A program made the position numbers and the translations under genes. This document shows, in pieces, positions 7,169 through 7,295 of a DNA stretch of 7,295 bases. The notes beneath the pieces were generated by a model. It did not search any database. It was not told the DNA's origin and saw only the letters and a program-made list of their open reading frames with translations. Every line of letters begins with the position of its first letter. Position 1 is the first letter of the stretch. The stretch covers positions 1 through 7,295 of the forward strand of contig JAGBVY010000137.1 in assembly GCA_017630115.1 (NCBI GenBank), in the 5' to 3' direction. This DNA comes from Tidjanibacter sp. (GTDB lineage Bacteria > Bacteroidota > Bacteroidia > Bacteroidales > Rikenellaceae).

Positions 7169-7294
7169 CTATAAGTTGTCGGTTTTTGGGGCGTATATGC
7201 CATAGAGACTTAGGTCGTAAGGGCAAAAGCCTGCATATTCCTTTGGAATAATGCCTTTTTTATGCAGAAAAGGTGGCTTTGTGAGTAAACTCAC
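7169..7294 (-). CDS. Possible C-terminal end of a convergent gene, or chance open frame
   Basis: One minus-strand frame is open for 41 codons from the right edge to a TAG at 7171-7169, ending in YGIYAPKTDNL. It would be the 3' end of a gene convergent with the efflux operon. Against this, a second minus-strand frame is also open from about 7260 leftward, the region is full of small palindromes, and a 41-codon open stretch is not rare by chance. No family is recognised. It may equally be part of a noncoding intergenic repeat. Confidence 0.2.
   Translation of the reverse strand: MSLLTKPPFLHKKGIIPKEYAGFCPYDLSLYGIYAPKTDNL
7231..7261 (+). terminator. Probable rho-independent terminator of the efflux operon
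   Basis: The stem GCATATTCC (7233-7241) pairs with GGAATAATGC (7245-7254), nine pairs with one bulged A and a TTT loop, followed by C and six Ts (7256-7261). It lies about 115 bases past the last stop codon of the operon. A competing outer pairing, CTGCATA (7231-7237) with TATGCAG (7261-7267), would bury the T run. The stem is only moderately GC-rich, so its strength is uncertain. Confidence 0.6.
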
Positions 7295-7295
7295 A
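7280..7295. repeat. Palindrome cut by the right window edge
   Basis: TGTGAGT (7280-7286) and ACTCACA (7289-7295) are perfect inverted copies separated by AA, and the match runs up to the last base shown. As RNA it would be a six-pair stem with a TAAA loop. The arms may be longer in the full sequence, since the left arm could continue into GGCTT just before it. It may be a terminator stem or one end of a larger inverted repeat. Confidence 0.55.

Overview
This window looks like chromosomal DNA from a member of the Bacteroidota, most likely order Bacteroidales; an Alistipes-like genus is a guess from the moderate GC and codon style. The evidence is the L19 N-terminus (MDNLIRIAEEA, close to Bacteroides L19), two promoters with the Bacteroidota sigma-ABfr -7 element TAnnTTTG (both read TATCTTTG), the lack of strong Shine-Dalgarno sequences at most starts, and lipid-anchored efflux components.

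Layout. Bases 1-194 (minus) hold the 5' part of rplS, ribosomal protein L19, cut by the window edge. Bases 195-310 hold its leader and promoter. The promoter lies so that transcription should start at the foot of a predicted three-way-junction RNA, which suggests an autoregulatory ribosomal-protein leader. Bases 424-1200 (minus) hold surE, a 5'/3'-nucleotidase, with its own promoter just upstream. Bases 1201-1350 are the divergent intergenic region. Bases 1351-7116 (plus) are a compact three-gene operon: a lipoprotein periplasmic adaptor, an HAE-1 family RND proton/drug antiporter, and a lipoprotein outer-membrane factor. The first two genes are 5 bases apart and the last two overlap by 23 bases. 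Bases 7117-7295 are a noncoding, hairpin-rich tail with a probable rho-independent terminator. A further palindrome is cut by the window end, and a weak open frame on the minus strand runs off the edge.

How the genes work together. The three plus-strand genes encode every part of one tripartite efflux pump: inner-membrane RND trimer, periplasmic adaptor and outer-membrane channel. The proton-relay residues of the RND protein are intact, so the pump should be active. No regulator gene is visible beside it. rplS and surE are housekeeping genes with no evident link to efflux. Nothing here clearly amounts to a new system. The items most worth a second look are the structured rplS leader and the palindromic tail at the right edge.
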